DNA of 55,301 bases from Paracraurococcus ruber (lineage in GTDB: Bacteria; Pseudomonadota; Alphaproteobacteria; Acetobacterales; Acetobacteraceae): the NCBI RefSeq assembly GCF_004353985.1, contig NZ_SMOA01000014.1, positions 1-55,301 on the forward strand, given 5' to 3'. The notes beneath the pieces were generated by a model that did no database searches, was not told the origin of the DNA, and saw only the letters and a list, made by a program, of their open reading frames with translations. The position numbers and the translations under genes were made by a program. The stretch's first letter is position 1, and each line of letters opens with the position of its first letter. This document shows, in pieces, positions 7,995 through 18,862 of this stretch.

Positions 7995-9803
7995 TCAGCC
8001 GGCCTCGATCTCCTCCCGCAGCATCTCCAGCTCCAGCCACTCCTCCTCCGCCGCGGCCAGCGCCGCCTCCTTCTCCGTCAGCGCCGCGGTGAACCGCTCG
8101 AAGCGCGCGCGGTCGCGGGCATAGAGGTCGGGCGCGCCGAGGGCCTGGCGCAGGGTGGCGATCTCCTTCTCCAGCGCCGCCATGCGGTCGGGCAGCGTCT
8201 CCAGCGCGTGCTGCTGCTTGAAGCTGAGCCGGCGCTTCGCCGTCGCGGCGGGCGATGCCGGCGCCCCCTTCGGCGCGGCGGGCTTCGCGGCCTCCGCCGG
8301 CTTCGCCTCCACGCCGCGGCCGCGCTGCGCGACCATGTCGCTGTAGCCGCCCGCATAGTCCTGCCAGCGGCCATCGCCCTCCGCCACGATCACGCTGGTG
8401 CAGACGCGGTCGAGGAAGTCGCGGTCGTGGCTGACCACCAGCACGGTGCCCTGGTACTCCGCCAGCATCTCCTCCAGCAGGTCCAGCGTTTCGAGGTCCA
8501 GGTCGTTGGTCGGCTCGTCCAGCACCAGCAGGTTGCTCGGCCGCGCCAGGGCGCGGGCCAGCATCAGCCGGCCGCGCTCGCCGCCGCTCAGCACGCCGAC
8601 GGCCGTGCGCGCCTGGTCGGGCACGAACAGGAAGTCCTTCATGTAGCCGACGACGTGCCGCTTCTGGCCGCCCACCTCCACCTGGTCGCCCGGGCCGCCG
8701 ACCAGCGCTTCCTGCAGGCTCAGCGCGGGGTCGAGGCTCTCCCGCGTCTGGTCCAGCGTGACCATCGACAGGCCCGTGCCCAGCCGCACCCTGCCCTGGT
8801 CGGGCGGCAGGGCGCCGGTCAGCAGATTCAGCAGCGTGGTCTTGCCGGCGCCGTTCGGGCCGACGATGCCGATGCGGTCGCGCCGCAGGATGCGCGTGGA
8901 GAAGTCCTTCACGACCGGGGTGCCGCCATAGCCCTTGGTGACGCCCTCGGCCTGCGCCACCAGGGTGCCGCTGCCCTCGGCCTCGGTCGCGGCCATGCGC
9001 ACGCTGCCGGTGGCCTGCAACGCCTCCCGCCGCCGCTGGCGCAGCGCCGCCAGCTCGCCGACCCGGCGCATGTTGCGTTTGCGACGGGCGGTGACGCCGT
9101 AGCGCATCCAGTGCTCCTCCCGCACGATCTTGCGGTCGAGCTTGTGGGCCTCGCGTTCCTCCTCCTCCAGCACCTGGTCGCGCCAGGCCTCGAACTCCGA
9201 GAAGCTGCGGTCGAGCCGGCGGGTCGTGCCGCGGTCCAGCCAGACCATGGCGCGCGACAGCCGCCCGAGGAAGCGGCGGTCATGGCTGATGACCACCAGG
9301 GCGCCGCGGAAGCCGGCCAGGGCCTCCTCCAGCCAGGCGATTGCCGGCAGGTCGAGGTGGTTGGTCGGCTCGTCCAGCAGCAGGATGTCGGGGTCGGGGG
9401 CCAGGGCGCGGGCCAGCGCCGCCCGCCGCGCCTCGCCGCCGGACAGCCGGTCCGGCACTTCCTCCCCGGTCAGGCCGAGCTGGTCGAGCAGCCAGCGCGC
9501 GCGATGCGGGTCGTCGGCCGGGCCGAGCCCGGCGGCGACATGCTCCCACACCGTCCGCGCGCCGCCGAAATCGGGCTCCTGCGGCAGGCTGCGCAGGGTG
9601 GCGCCGGGCTGGACGAAGCGGCTGCCGCGCTCCGGCTGCACCGCCCCGGCGGCGATGCGCAGCAGGGTGGACTTGCCCGAGCCGTTGCGGCCGACCAGCG
9701 CCACCCGCTCCCCCGCGCCGACCGAAAGCGTGGCGCCGGTGAGCAGCGGCGTGGTGCCGAGATGCAGGTGGATATCCTGGAGGATGAGGAGGGGCGGGGC
9801 CAT
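7995..9803 (-). CDS. ABC-F family ATPase, Uup-like (602 aa)
   Basis: Soluble twin-ATPase protein without membrane segments, of the ABC-F group that acts on ribosomes (Uup subgroup also linked to DNA/ribosome branch handling). The first nucleotide-binding domain has Walker A GRNGSGKST and signature LSGGEARR with DEPTNHLDL; the second has GPNGAGKTT, LSGGERGR and DEPTNDLDL. The charged linker (about 200-250) joins them. A C-terminal Ala/Pro/Lys-rich hinge and a coiled coil (about 540-600, TLPDRMAALEKEIATLRQ) match the Uup C-terminal domain. The ATG at 9803 is preferred over an upstream GTG at 9809; neither has a strong ribosome binding site. Confidence 0.92.
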   Translation of the reverse strand: MAPPLLILQDIHLHLGTTPLLTGATLSVGAGERVALVGRNGSGKSTLLRIAAGAVQPERGSRFVQPGATLRSLPQEPDFGGARTVWEHVAAGLGPADDPHRARWLLDQLGLTGEEVPDRLSGGEARRAALARALAPDPDILLLDEPTNHLDLPAIAWLEEALAGFRGALVVISHDRRFLGRLSRAMVWLDRGTTRRLDRSFSEFEAWRDQVLEEEEREAHKLDRKIVREEHWMRYGVTARRKRNMRRVGELAALRQRRREALQATGSVRMAATEAEGSGTLVAQAEGVTKGYGGTPVVKDFSTRILRRDRIGIVGPNGAGKTTLLNLLTGALPPDQGRVRLGTGLSMVTLDQTRESLDPALSLQEALVGGPGDQVEVGGQKRHVVGYMKDFLFVPDQARTAVGVLSGGERGRLMLARALARPSNLLVLDEPTNDLDLETLDLLEEMLAEYQGTVLVVSHDRDFLDRVCTSVIVAEGDGRWQDYAGGYSDMVAQRGRGVEAKPAEAAKPAAPKGAPASPAATAKRRLSFKQQHALETLPDRMAALEKEIATLRQALGAPDLYARDRARFERFTAALTEKEAALAAAEEEWLELEMLREEIEAG

Positions 9804-9920
9804 GGCCACGGAAAGGGGGGCGGCGGCCCCGCCGCGTCAAGCCATCCTGGCCGGCCCGTCTTTCGCCACGGCGCGGGGCGGCAGGCGCGCCCGGGCCGTC
9901 AGGCCCGCCCGCGCAGCGCC

Positions 9921-10199
9921 CTAGCGCTTGGGCAGGCCGTCCGGATCCATGTCCAGCACCGGCGGCGGGGAGGTGGCGCCCCAGACCCGCCGCCAGATAT
10001 CGAGCGGCAGCAACACATAGGCTTCCCGCCCGTGCCGGGTCAGCACCACCGGCCCGCCCACGGCATGATCCACCAGCTTCGGCACCGCGGCCTCGATGAG
10101 TTGCATGTCGACGCGCGGATAGCCTTCCAGCCCGGGGGCCGGATCCGGCACGGTGCCGGAGCGGATGGCCTCGTCCTCATCCTTGCGCCAACCGCTCAT
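9921..10199 (-). CDS. Phd/YefM-like antitoxin-type protein, orphan (92 aa)
   Basis: Small protein whose middle (residues about 37-75, EAAVPKLVDHAVGGPVVLTR then HGREAYVLLPLDIWRR) resembles the N-terminal DNA-binding fold of Phd/YefM antitoxins: residues before a VVLTRHGREA strand pair and a following helix. A charged N-terminal lead of about 25 residues is atypical. No toxin gene (RelE, Doc, PIN) lies on either side, so it may be an orphan regulator. A second in-frame ATG at 10217 would add six residues. The next gene downstream, the ABC-F ATPase, is on the same strand 117 bases away. Confidence 0.6.
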   Translation of the reverse strand: MSGWRKDEDEAIRSGTVPDPAPGLEGYPRVDMQLIEAAVPKLVDHAVGGPVVLTRHGREAYVLLPLDIWRRVWGATSPPPVLDMDPDGLPKR

Positions 10200-10556
10200 C
10201 CGCGCCGTCGCCCCCATGCCCGCGCCCGTCGCGGCGCCGCCTGATGCCTCGCCCGCGCGGCTCCAACCCGGTCTATAGCAGATGCCCCGGCCCGGCGACG
10301 CCGGCGGCAGCGGTCGCGATAGCGGGAGCGCCCCCGCCGGCGCAATGCGCCGCATGCGCTCCGCCCCGCCTCGGGGCCCTGCCGCCCGGTCCCTGGCCGC
10401 CACCAGCCCTCGGCCCTTGCGGATCGCGCGGCTTTGTGGCGACGAGCGGTCGCGCTCCGCACCCCGTGGGCAGCGGCGATGTGGCGAGGCCGTGGCGGGG
10501 AGGAAACCGGCAAGGAGTCCGGGGCAGCAGCATCGGCACCGCCACGGGGTACCGCC
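10200..10556. other. Intergenic region between divergent genes
   Basis: About 360 bases holding the upstream regions of the antitoxin-like gene (minus) and the methyltransferase gene (plus). Very GC-rich; I see no small gene, RNA gene or clear operator in it. Confidence 0.5.
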
Positions 10557-11207
10557 ATGTCCGCCAGCCCGACCGCCCTGCTGACCGAGGCGCGCCTCGA
10601 CGCCGCAGCGCGCCATGCCGGCGATATCTGGCTGCCCGAGCACCCCTATTTCGACGCCGCCGAGCCGGTCTTCGAGCGGATCTGGCCGGCCATCCTGCCC
10701 TTCCTGGAGGGCGCCGACTTCACCAGCGTGCTGGACCTGGCGACCGGCCGCGGCCGCAACGCGCGCAAGCTGCTGGACCATGCCGGACGGCTGACCTTGG
10801 TCGATATCCGGCCGGAGAACATCGCCTTCTGCCGCCGCCGCTTCGGCGACGACCCGCGGATCACCTACCTGGCCAACAACGGCTACGACCTGCGGGCGGT
10901 GCCGGATGGCAGCATCACCCTGGTCTACAGCTTCGACGCCATGGTGCATTTCGACAGCGACGTGGTGCGCGCCTACCTGGCGGAGGCGCGGCGGGTGCTG
11001 GCGCCCGGCGGCCGCGCCTTCCTGCACCATTCCAACTGGACCGAGGGGCAGGACTGGCTGCAGGCGCCGCATTGCCGCGCCTTCATGTCACGGGAGCTGT
11101 TCGCGCATTATGCCCGCAAGGAAGGGCTGCGGGTTCTGCGGCAGGACCTGATGGACTGGGGCGGCGTGCCGCGGCTCGACTGCGTGTCGCTGCTGGCGCG
11201 GCCCTGA
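10557..11207 (+). CDS. Class I SAM-dependent methyltransferase (216 aa)
   Basis: Rossmann-fold methyltransferase. Motif I is VLDLATGRGRNARKL (about residues 55-70, SAM-binding glycine-rich loop), the acidic residue of motif II is in LTLVDIRPENI, and post-motifs include SFDAMVHFDSDVV and RRVLAPGGRAFLHHSNW (typical of the Methyltransf_11/25 group). The substrate is unknown. The start MSASPTALL at 10557 is the first ATG in frame; its ribosome binding site is weak. It stands alone between the antitoxin-like gene and the convergent ilvA. Confidence 0.85.
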   Translation: MSASPTALLTEARLDAAARHAGDIWLPEHPYFDAAEPVFERIWPAILPFLEGADFTSVLDLATGRGRNARKLLDHAGRLTLVDIRPENIAFCRRRFGDDPRITYLANNGYDLRAVPDGSITLVYSFDAMVHFDSDVVRAYLAEARRVLAPGGRAFLHHSNWTEGQDWLQAPHCRAFMSRELFAHYARKEGLRVLRQDLMDWGGVPRLDCVSLLARP

Positions 11208-11513
11208 GGGTCCCGCCGGCCGACAGCCGGGGCGACGAGTCGACCGATGCGATGGCGCCGGCCGCCCCCGGCAACGGGCCTTGGCCAGACGTACCTGGGG
11301 CGCCGATATCCGGAGCAGGGCGCGCCCCGTCGCCTGGCGCGTGCGGCGTGGCAGGCGGCCGACGCACTGCCGGCCTGCCCACTGGCCAGAACGTGCCTGG
11401 GCCCGCACGGAAGGCCACCGGCGCTTGCCGGTGCGACCCGGACCCGGCAGCGGCACCGTGCGGACTGGTCGTGCAGGGACAGGGCGCGATCGGCCGGGAC
11501 AGGACTGGCCGGG
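11208..11513. other. Intergenic region between convergent genes
   Basis: 306 bases between the ends of the methyltransferase gene and ilvA. Two imperfect copies of an 18-19-base motif (TGGCCAGACGTACCTGGG near 11282 and TGGCCAGAACGTGCCTGGG near 11391) lie about 108 bases apart. No gene is supported. Confidence 0.45.
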
Positions 11514-12731
11514 TCACCCCCGGCGAACGACGTATTGCCCGGCTTCCAGCGCCGCGATGATGGCATTGCCCTGCGCGGTATCGCGCACCTCGATCATCAG
11601 CTCCAGCTCCGCGCTCTGCACGCTGGGCGCGGCGAAGAGGCGCTGGTGGCTCACCTCGATGACATTGCCGCCGGCTTCCGCCACGCGCGCGGCGATGTCG
11701 GCCAGCACGCCCGGGCGGTCCGGGATGTCGAGATGCAGGCGCAGGATGCGGCCATCCCGCAGCAGGTTGCGCAGCAGGACATTGGCCAGGATGCGGGCAT
11801 CGATGTTGCCGCCGCAGACCGTCGTGCCCACCGCGCGGCCGGCGAAGCGGTCGGGGAAGGCCAGGATGGCGGCGAGGCCGGTGGCGCCGGCGCCTTCCGC
11901 CACCAGCTTGGCGCCCTCGGCCAGCAGGGCGATGGCCTGTTCCACCGCCCGTTCGGGCACCACCAGCACCTCCACCCCCATCTGCCGCAGCAGGGCCAGC
12001 GGCAATTCGCCGACATCGCGCACGGCGATGCCCTCGGCGATGGTGGGGCCGCCGACCGAGACGGGGCTGCCGGCCAGGCGCTGGGCCATGGCGGGATAGC
12101 CTTCCACCTCCACGCCATAGACCGGCAGGCCAGGCCGCAATTCCCGCGCCGCGGCGGCGCAGCCGGTCAGCAGCCCGCCGCCGCCGACCGGGAAGACCAG
12201 GGCATCGAGCGCCGGCGCATCCTCCAGCATCTCCAGGACCATGGTGCCCTGGCCGGCGATGACGCCCGGATCGTCATAGGGATGGATGAAGGTCAGCCCG
12301 TCCCGCAGCGCGAGGGCATGCGCATGCGCGGCCGACTCGGCCAGCGTCTCCCCATGCAGGACGACGCGGGCGCCCCAGCCCTCGGTGCGGACGACCTTGG
12401 TGGCGGGGGTAAATTTTGGCATGACGATGGTGGCGGCGATGCCGGCCAGGGCGGCGTGGCGGGCCACCGCCTGGGCATGGTTGCCGGCGGACATGGCGAC
12501 GACGCCGGCCGCGCGTTCCCGCGCCGTCAGCAGGGCGATGCGGTTGGCGGCGCCGCGTTCCTTGAAGGCCCCGGTCGCCTGCAAATTGTCGAGCTTCAGC
12601 CAGACCTGGGCGCCGGCGGCGCGCGACACGGCGTCCGAGCGGAGGGTCGGGGTCCGCAGGACCGCGCCCTCGATCCGCGCCGCCGCGGCGCGGATATCGG
12701 CGAGTGTCACCACCGCAGGCGGGGCGACCAT
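11514..12731 (-). CDS. ilvA: Threonine ammonia-lyase with ACT domain (405 aa)
   Basis: PLP enzyme converting threonine to 2-oxobutanoate and ammonia, the entry to isoleucine synthesis or threonine breakdown. The PLP lysine is Lys57 in NLQATGAFKERGAAN, with SAGNHAQ as the phosphate/substrate loop and the glycine-rich PVGGGGLLTG. The C-terminal 75 residues (LRLHLDIPDRPGVLADIAAR) form one ACT regulatory domain, so this is the short TdcB/IlvA form of about 400 residues. Start MVAPPAVVTLADIR at 12731 fits relatives; an upstream ATG at 12785 with GGCGGA in front of it would add 18 residues. Same strand as greA and carB. Confidence 0.92.
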   Translation of the reverse strand: MVAPPAVVTLADIRAAAARIEGAVLRTPTLRSDAVSRAAGAQVWLKLDNLQATGAFKERGAANRIALLTARERAAGVVAMSAGNHAQAVARHAALAGIAATIVMPKFTPATKVVRTEGWGARVVLHGETLAESAAHAHALALRDGLTFIHPYDDPGVIAGQGTMVLEMLEDAPALDALVFPVGGGGLLTGCAAAARELRPGLPVYGVEVEGYPAMAQRLAGSPVSVGGPTIAEGIAVRDVGELPLALLRQMGVEVLVVPERAVEQAIALLAEGAKLVAEGAGATGLAAILAFPDRFAGRAVGTTVCGGNIDARILANVLLRNLLRDGRILRLHLDIPDRPGVLADIAARVAEAGGNVIEVSHQRLFAAPSVQSAELELMIEVRDTAQGNAIIAALEAGQYVVRRG

Positions 12732-13081
12732 CCCTTCGGAGACAAGGGCACGGTGCGGCACGACAGGGATCCTTCGCGGCAGCATTCCGCCCCGCCGGCG
12801 CACGGGACGCGGCCGGCGGGGTGGCGCGCTATACGCCTTTTGCGCAGCCGCGGCGATCCTTCATGTTGCGCTGCAAAAGGCCGCTGGCGACGCTGTCATG
12901 CATCACGGCGCATCCGCCGCCGAAGCGCGGTCACCGGAGGTGCGCTGCGACACCGGCACGGCGCCCTGTCCGGCGACCCTGCCGCCGGCCTGGCCAGCGC
13001 CACGTTTCGGCGCCCGGCGGGACGGGCGGTGCGCGCCGCGCCGCCGGCCGGGATAGTTCCCGTGCTGGCGGCGCCGCAGCC
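12732..13081. other. Intergenic region between greA and ilvA
   Basis: 350 bases downstream of greA and upstream of ilvA. It contains the inverted repeat at 12835-12881 and otherwise GC-rich sequence in which I see no gene. The ilvA promoter should lie here. Confidence 0.5.
12835..12881. repeat. Inverted repeat upstream of ilvA
   Basis: GCCTTTTGCGCA (12835-12846) and TGCGCTGCAAAAGGC (12867-12881) are inverted copies: nine perfect base pairs (GCCTTTTGC/GCAAAAGGC) plus a GCA/TGC pair after a 3-base bulge, with a 20-base centre. It is about 105-150 bases upstream of the ilvA start. It could be a regulator binding site or a leader/terminator stem; nothing decides between these. Confidence 0.5.
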
Positions 13082-13555
13082 TCAGCGGAAGGCGACGGCC
13101 GTGATCTCGTAGGCGCGGGCGCCGCCAGGGGCCGGGACTTCCACGCTGTCGCCCACCTTCTTGCCGATCAGCGCCTTGGCCAGCGGCGAGGAAATGGAGA
13201 TCGAGTTGTGCTTCATGTCGGCCTCGTAGGCGCCGACGATACGATAGGTCTTCGCCTCCTCGGTCTCCTCGTCCACCACGGTGACGCGGGCGCCGAACTT
13301 GACCTGGTCGCCCGAGAGCTTGGAGACGTCGATAACCTCGGCGGCCGGGATGATGGTCTCAAGCTCGGCGATGCGGCCCTCGATGAAGGACTGCTTCTCC
13401 CGCGCCGCGTGATACTCGGCATTTTCGGAGAGGTCGCCATGCGCGCGGGCTTCCGCGATGGCGCGGATCACCGCCGGCCGTTCCTCGGCCTTCAGCTGCT
13501 TCAGTTCCTCTTCCAGCTTCGCCAGACCTTCCGCGGTCATGGGGAACTTCTGCAC
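13082..13555 (-). CDS. greA: Transcription elongation factor GreA (157 aa)
   Basis: Binds the RNA polymerase secondary channel and stimulates cleavage of backtracked transcripts. N-terminal coiled coil (about 1-75, [20 protein letters not shown]) with the acidic tip region [14 protein letters not shown], the GreA signature, and a C-terminal FKBP-like domain ([18 protein letters not shown]). I chose the GTG start at 13555: it gives the standard MQKFPMT N-terminus and length, and AGGAAGG lies about ten bases upstream. A longer frame to 13678 lacks family support. carB lies upstream on the same strand, separated by a hairpin. Confidence 0.95.
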   Translation of the reverse strand: MQKFPMTAEGLAKLEEELKQLKAEERPAVIRAIAEARAHGDLSENAEYHAAREKQSFIEGRIAELETIIPAAEVIDVSKLSGDQVKFGARVTVVDEETEEAKTYRIVGAYEADMKHNSISISSPLAKALIGKKVGDSVEVPAPGGARAYEITAVAFR

Positions 13556-13732
13556 GGCAAGCCCTTCCTTCCGAGCGACCCTCGCCAAGTCTGCGCGCCC
13601 CGGGCGCGGCATGGCGACCAAAAACTTTCCGTGCCCCCAAGGAGCCGGGAGGGGCCGGGGCAAACCCGGCACCGGCACCGGTTCCGGGCGGCTGAGGGAA
13701 ACCGAGCGGGACGGGCAGGGGTTCCGCGACCC

Positions 13733-13757
13733 GGCGGCGCAACGGTGCTGCGCCGCC
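13733..13757 (-). terminator. Hairpin terminator candidate after carB
   Basis: GGCGGCGCA-ACGGTGC-TGCGCCGCC: perfect 9-bp stem with a 7-base loop, 34 bases past the carB stop and before greA. No T-run follows. Confidence 0.55.
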
Positions 13758-13790
13758 TGGGGGCCGCGCCGGAAACCGGCGGCCTACCGC

Positions 13791-17036
<3,246 letters not shown>

Positions 17037-17196
17037 GGCGGTTCCGGTCAGGTCGTGGGGGCGCAGTCGGGGGACTGGCGGGAAGCGTTCGGCAGCGGGC
17101 GGGCCATGCGGCGGCGGGTGCGCCCGGCCTCGCCTCCCGCGCGCCGTGTCGCAGGCGGCGGCGTGGCGGCGCGGGCGAGGAGGCGGAAGGGGCCGG

Positions 17197-17463
17197 TCAT
17201 GACCCGCGCTGCTCCTCCCGCCGCGCGGCCAGCAGCAGCGGCGGCAGCAGGAGGGCATGGCAGGCGACGACCAGCAGGGCGGTCGGGAGCGGTTCACCGG
17301 GGGCGGCATACCAGCCGCTGATCGTGTTGAAGACTAGGCTGATCCCCCAGGCGCGCCAGGCCGCCTGCCGCGGCGGGCCGATCCGCTTGAAGGCCATGGC
17401 CAGCACGGCCAGCGAGAGCCCGGTCCAGGACAGCGCCAGCAGGGCGATCAGGATCAGCGTCAC
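17197..17463 (-). CDS. Small membrane protein coupled to LysE gene (88 aa), unknown function
   Basis: Hydrophobic protein with about three membrane segments: [20 protein letters not shown] (2-21), a weaker one around [16 protein letters not shown], and [18 protein letters not shown] near the C-terminus, which ends in a charged tail RREEQRGS. The GTG start at 17463 overlaps the LysE stop as GTGA, so translation is probably coupled. I do not recognise the family. The pairing suggests a partner or accessory of the exporter, but this is only from position. Confidence 0.65.
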   Translation of the reverse strand: MTLILIALLALSWTGLSLAVLAMAFKRIGPPRQAAWRAWGISLVFNTISGWYAAPGEPLPTALLVVACHALLLPPLLLAARREEQRGS

Positions 17464-18095
17464 GCGGCGCGCCCCTGCGTCGCCAGCTTGAGGGCCAGCA
17501 GGCCGAGCGCGGCGCCCAGGACCCAGCGCTGCACTGCCAGCCAGGCCGGCCGCGTGCCCAGGAAGCGGGCGGTCGCGGCGGCGCCCCAGACCAGCACGGC
17601 GTCGAAGCCCGTGCAGATGGCGATCTGCACCGCGCCGAGCATCGCGCCCTGCAGGAAGACATCGCCGCGCGCGGGGTCGAGGAAGGGCGGCAGCACCGCC
17701 ATGTAGAACAGCGCGACCTTGGGGTTCAATGTTGCGGTGGCGAAGCCGACGGTGAAGAGGCGAGGGGCCGATTCGCGCGGCATGGGCCGCGGGCTGAACA
17801 GCGGCTGGCCGCCAGGGCGCACGCATTGCCAGGCGAGGAAGAGCAGATAGGCCGCACCGCCCAGCCGCAGCACGTCCCAGGCATAGGGAATGGCGAGCAG
17901 CGCCGCGGTGATGCCGGCCGCGGCCGCGAGCATGATGGCGAGCGAGCCCGCCTGGCAGCCGATGAGCGAGATCATGCCCGCCCCGGTCCCCTGCGCGAGG
18001 GAGCGGGAGACGAGGTAGAGCATGTTCGGCCCGGGCGTGAGGGCGAGGCCGAGCGAGAGGGCGGCGAAGACGAGGAGGGTTTCGGGGGAGGGCAC
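17460..18095 (-). CDS. LysE/RhtB family amino-acid exporter (211 aa)
   Basis: Inner-membrane exporter with about six helices. The first helix carries the family signature LTPGPNMLYLVSRSLAQG (about 19-36), followed by GAAYLLFLAWQCVRPG and the TATLNPKVALFYMAVLPPF segment (conserved NPK before helix 4). Relatives export lysine, threonine, homoserine or other amino acids; the substrate is not predictable. GTG start at 18095, three bases after the SDR stop; it overlaps the following small membrane gene. Its place between carA and carB is unusual. Confidence 0.9.
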   Translation of the reverse strand: MPSPETLLVFAALSLGLALTPGPNMLYLVSRSLAQGTGAGMISLIGCQAGSLAIMLAAAAGITAALLAIPYAWDVLRLGGAAYLLFLAWQCVRPGGQPLFSPRPMPRESAPRLFTVGFATATLNPKVALFYMAVLPPFLDPARGDVFLQGAMLGAVQIAICTGFDAVLVWGAAATARFLGTRPAWLAVQRWVLGAALGLLALKLATQGRAA

Positions 18096-18098
18096 AGC

Positions 18099-18857
18099 TC
18101 AGCCGTTCACCGAGAACCCGCCATCCACCGGGATGGCGCAGCCGGTGATGAAGGCCGCCGCGTCGCTGGCCAGGAAGGCCGCGATGCCCTCGAAATCCTT
18201 GGGCTCGCCCCAGCGGCCCTTCGGCGTCCGGGCCAGGACGTTGTCGTTCAGCCCCGGCATGTCGGTGCGCGCCTTGCGCGTCAGGTCGGTGTCGATCCAG
18301 CCGGGCAGCAGGCAGTTCACCGTGATGCCGTCGGCCCCCCAGGCGACCGCCAGGCTCTTCGTCATCTGCACCACGCCGCCCTTCGACGCACCATAGGCGG
18401 CATGGAAGGGCAGGCCGAAGATGGACAGCATGGAGCCGTTGTTGATCACTCGGCCGACGCCGCCCGCCTTCAGATGCGGATGCGCCGCCTTGCTGGCCAG
18501 CATGGCGCTGGTCAGGTTGGTGGCGATCACCTGATGCCAGTCGGCGATCTCATAGACCTCCGGCCGGTTGCGGATGTTGATCCCGGCATTGTTGACCAGC
18601 ACGTCCAGCCGGCCGAAGCGGGCGACGGTCGCGGCGACCATGGCGTTGACGCTGGCCTCGTCGGTCACGTCCACCACCACGCCCTCGGCCTCGGCGCAGA
18701 GCGCGCGAAGCTCGGCGACGGCGGCTGCGTTCTTCTCCGGCTTGCGGCCGGCCACCATGACGGCGGCGCCGGCCTTCGCCAGCCCCCGCGCGAGGCCGAG
18801 GCCGATGCCGCCATTGCCGCCGGTCACCAGCCCGACGCGGCCCTTCAGGTCGAACAT
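18099..18857 (-). CDS. Short-chain dehydrogenase/reductase (252 aa)
   Basis: Classical SDR, NAD(P)-dependent alcohol/keto oxidoreductase of the FabG / gluconate 5-dehydrogenase type. Cofactor motif TGGNGGIGLG (12-21), VVDVTD, the NNAG motif (LVNNAGINI), catalytic Ser in NNGSMLSIFG and the catalytic pair in AAYGASKGG (Tyr-x3-Lys), and a C-terminal VDGGFSVNG. The substrate is unknown. Its start is five bases after the carA stop with GGGAGG inside the carA end, so it is co-transcribed and probably read through from carA. Confidence 0.92.
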   Translation of the reverse strand: MFDLKGRVGLVTGGNGGIGLGLARGLAKAGAAVMVAGRKPEKNAAAVAELRALCAEAEGVVVDVTDEASVNAMVAATVARFGRLDVLVNNAGINIRNRPEVYEIADWHQVIATNLTSAMLASKAAHPHLKAGGVGRVINNGSMLSIFGLPFHAAYGASKGGVVQMTKSLAVAWGADGITVNCLLPGWIDTDLTRKARTDMPGLNDNVLARTPKGRWGEPKDFEGIAAFLASDAAAFITGCAIPVDGGFSVNG

Positions 18858-18862
18858 GGCTC

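Noticed and set aside
11282-11409. Imperfect 18-19-bp direct repeats in the gap after the methyltransferase gene
   Set aside because: Only two inexact copies with no associated gene or symmetry; noted in the feature list but not strong enough as a finding.
13082-13678. A longer GreA of 198 residues
   Set aside because: The extra 41 residues are Pro/Arg/Gly-rich and unlike GreA; the GTG at 13555 has a ribosome binding site and gives the standard N-terminus.
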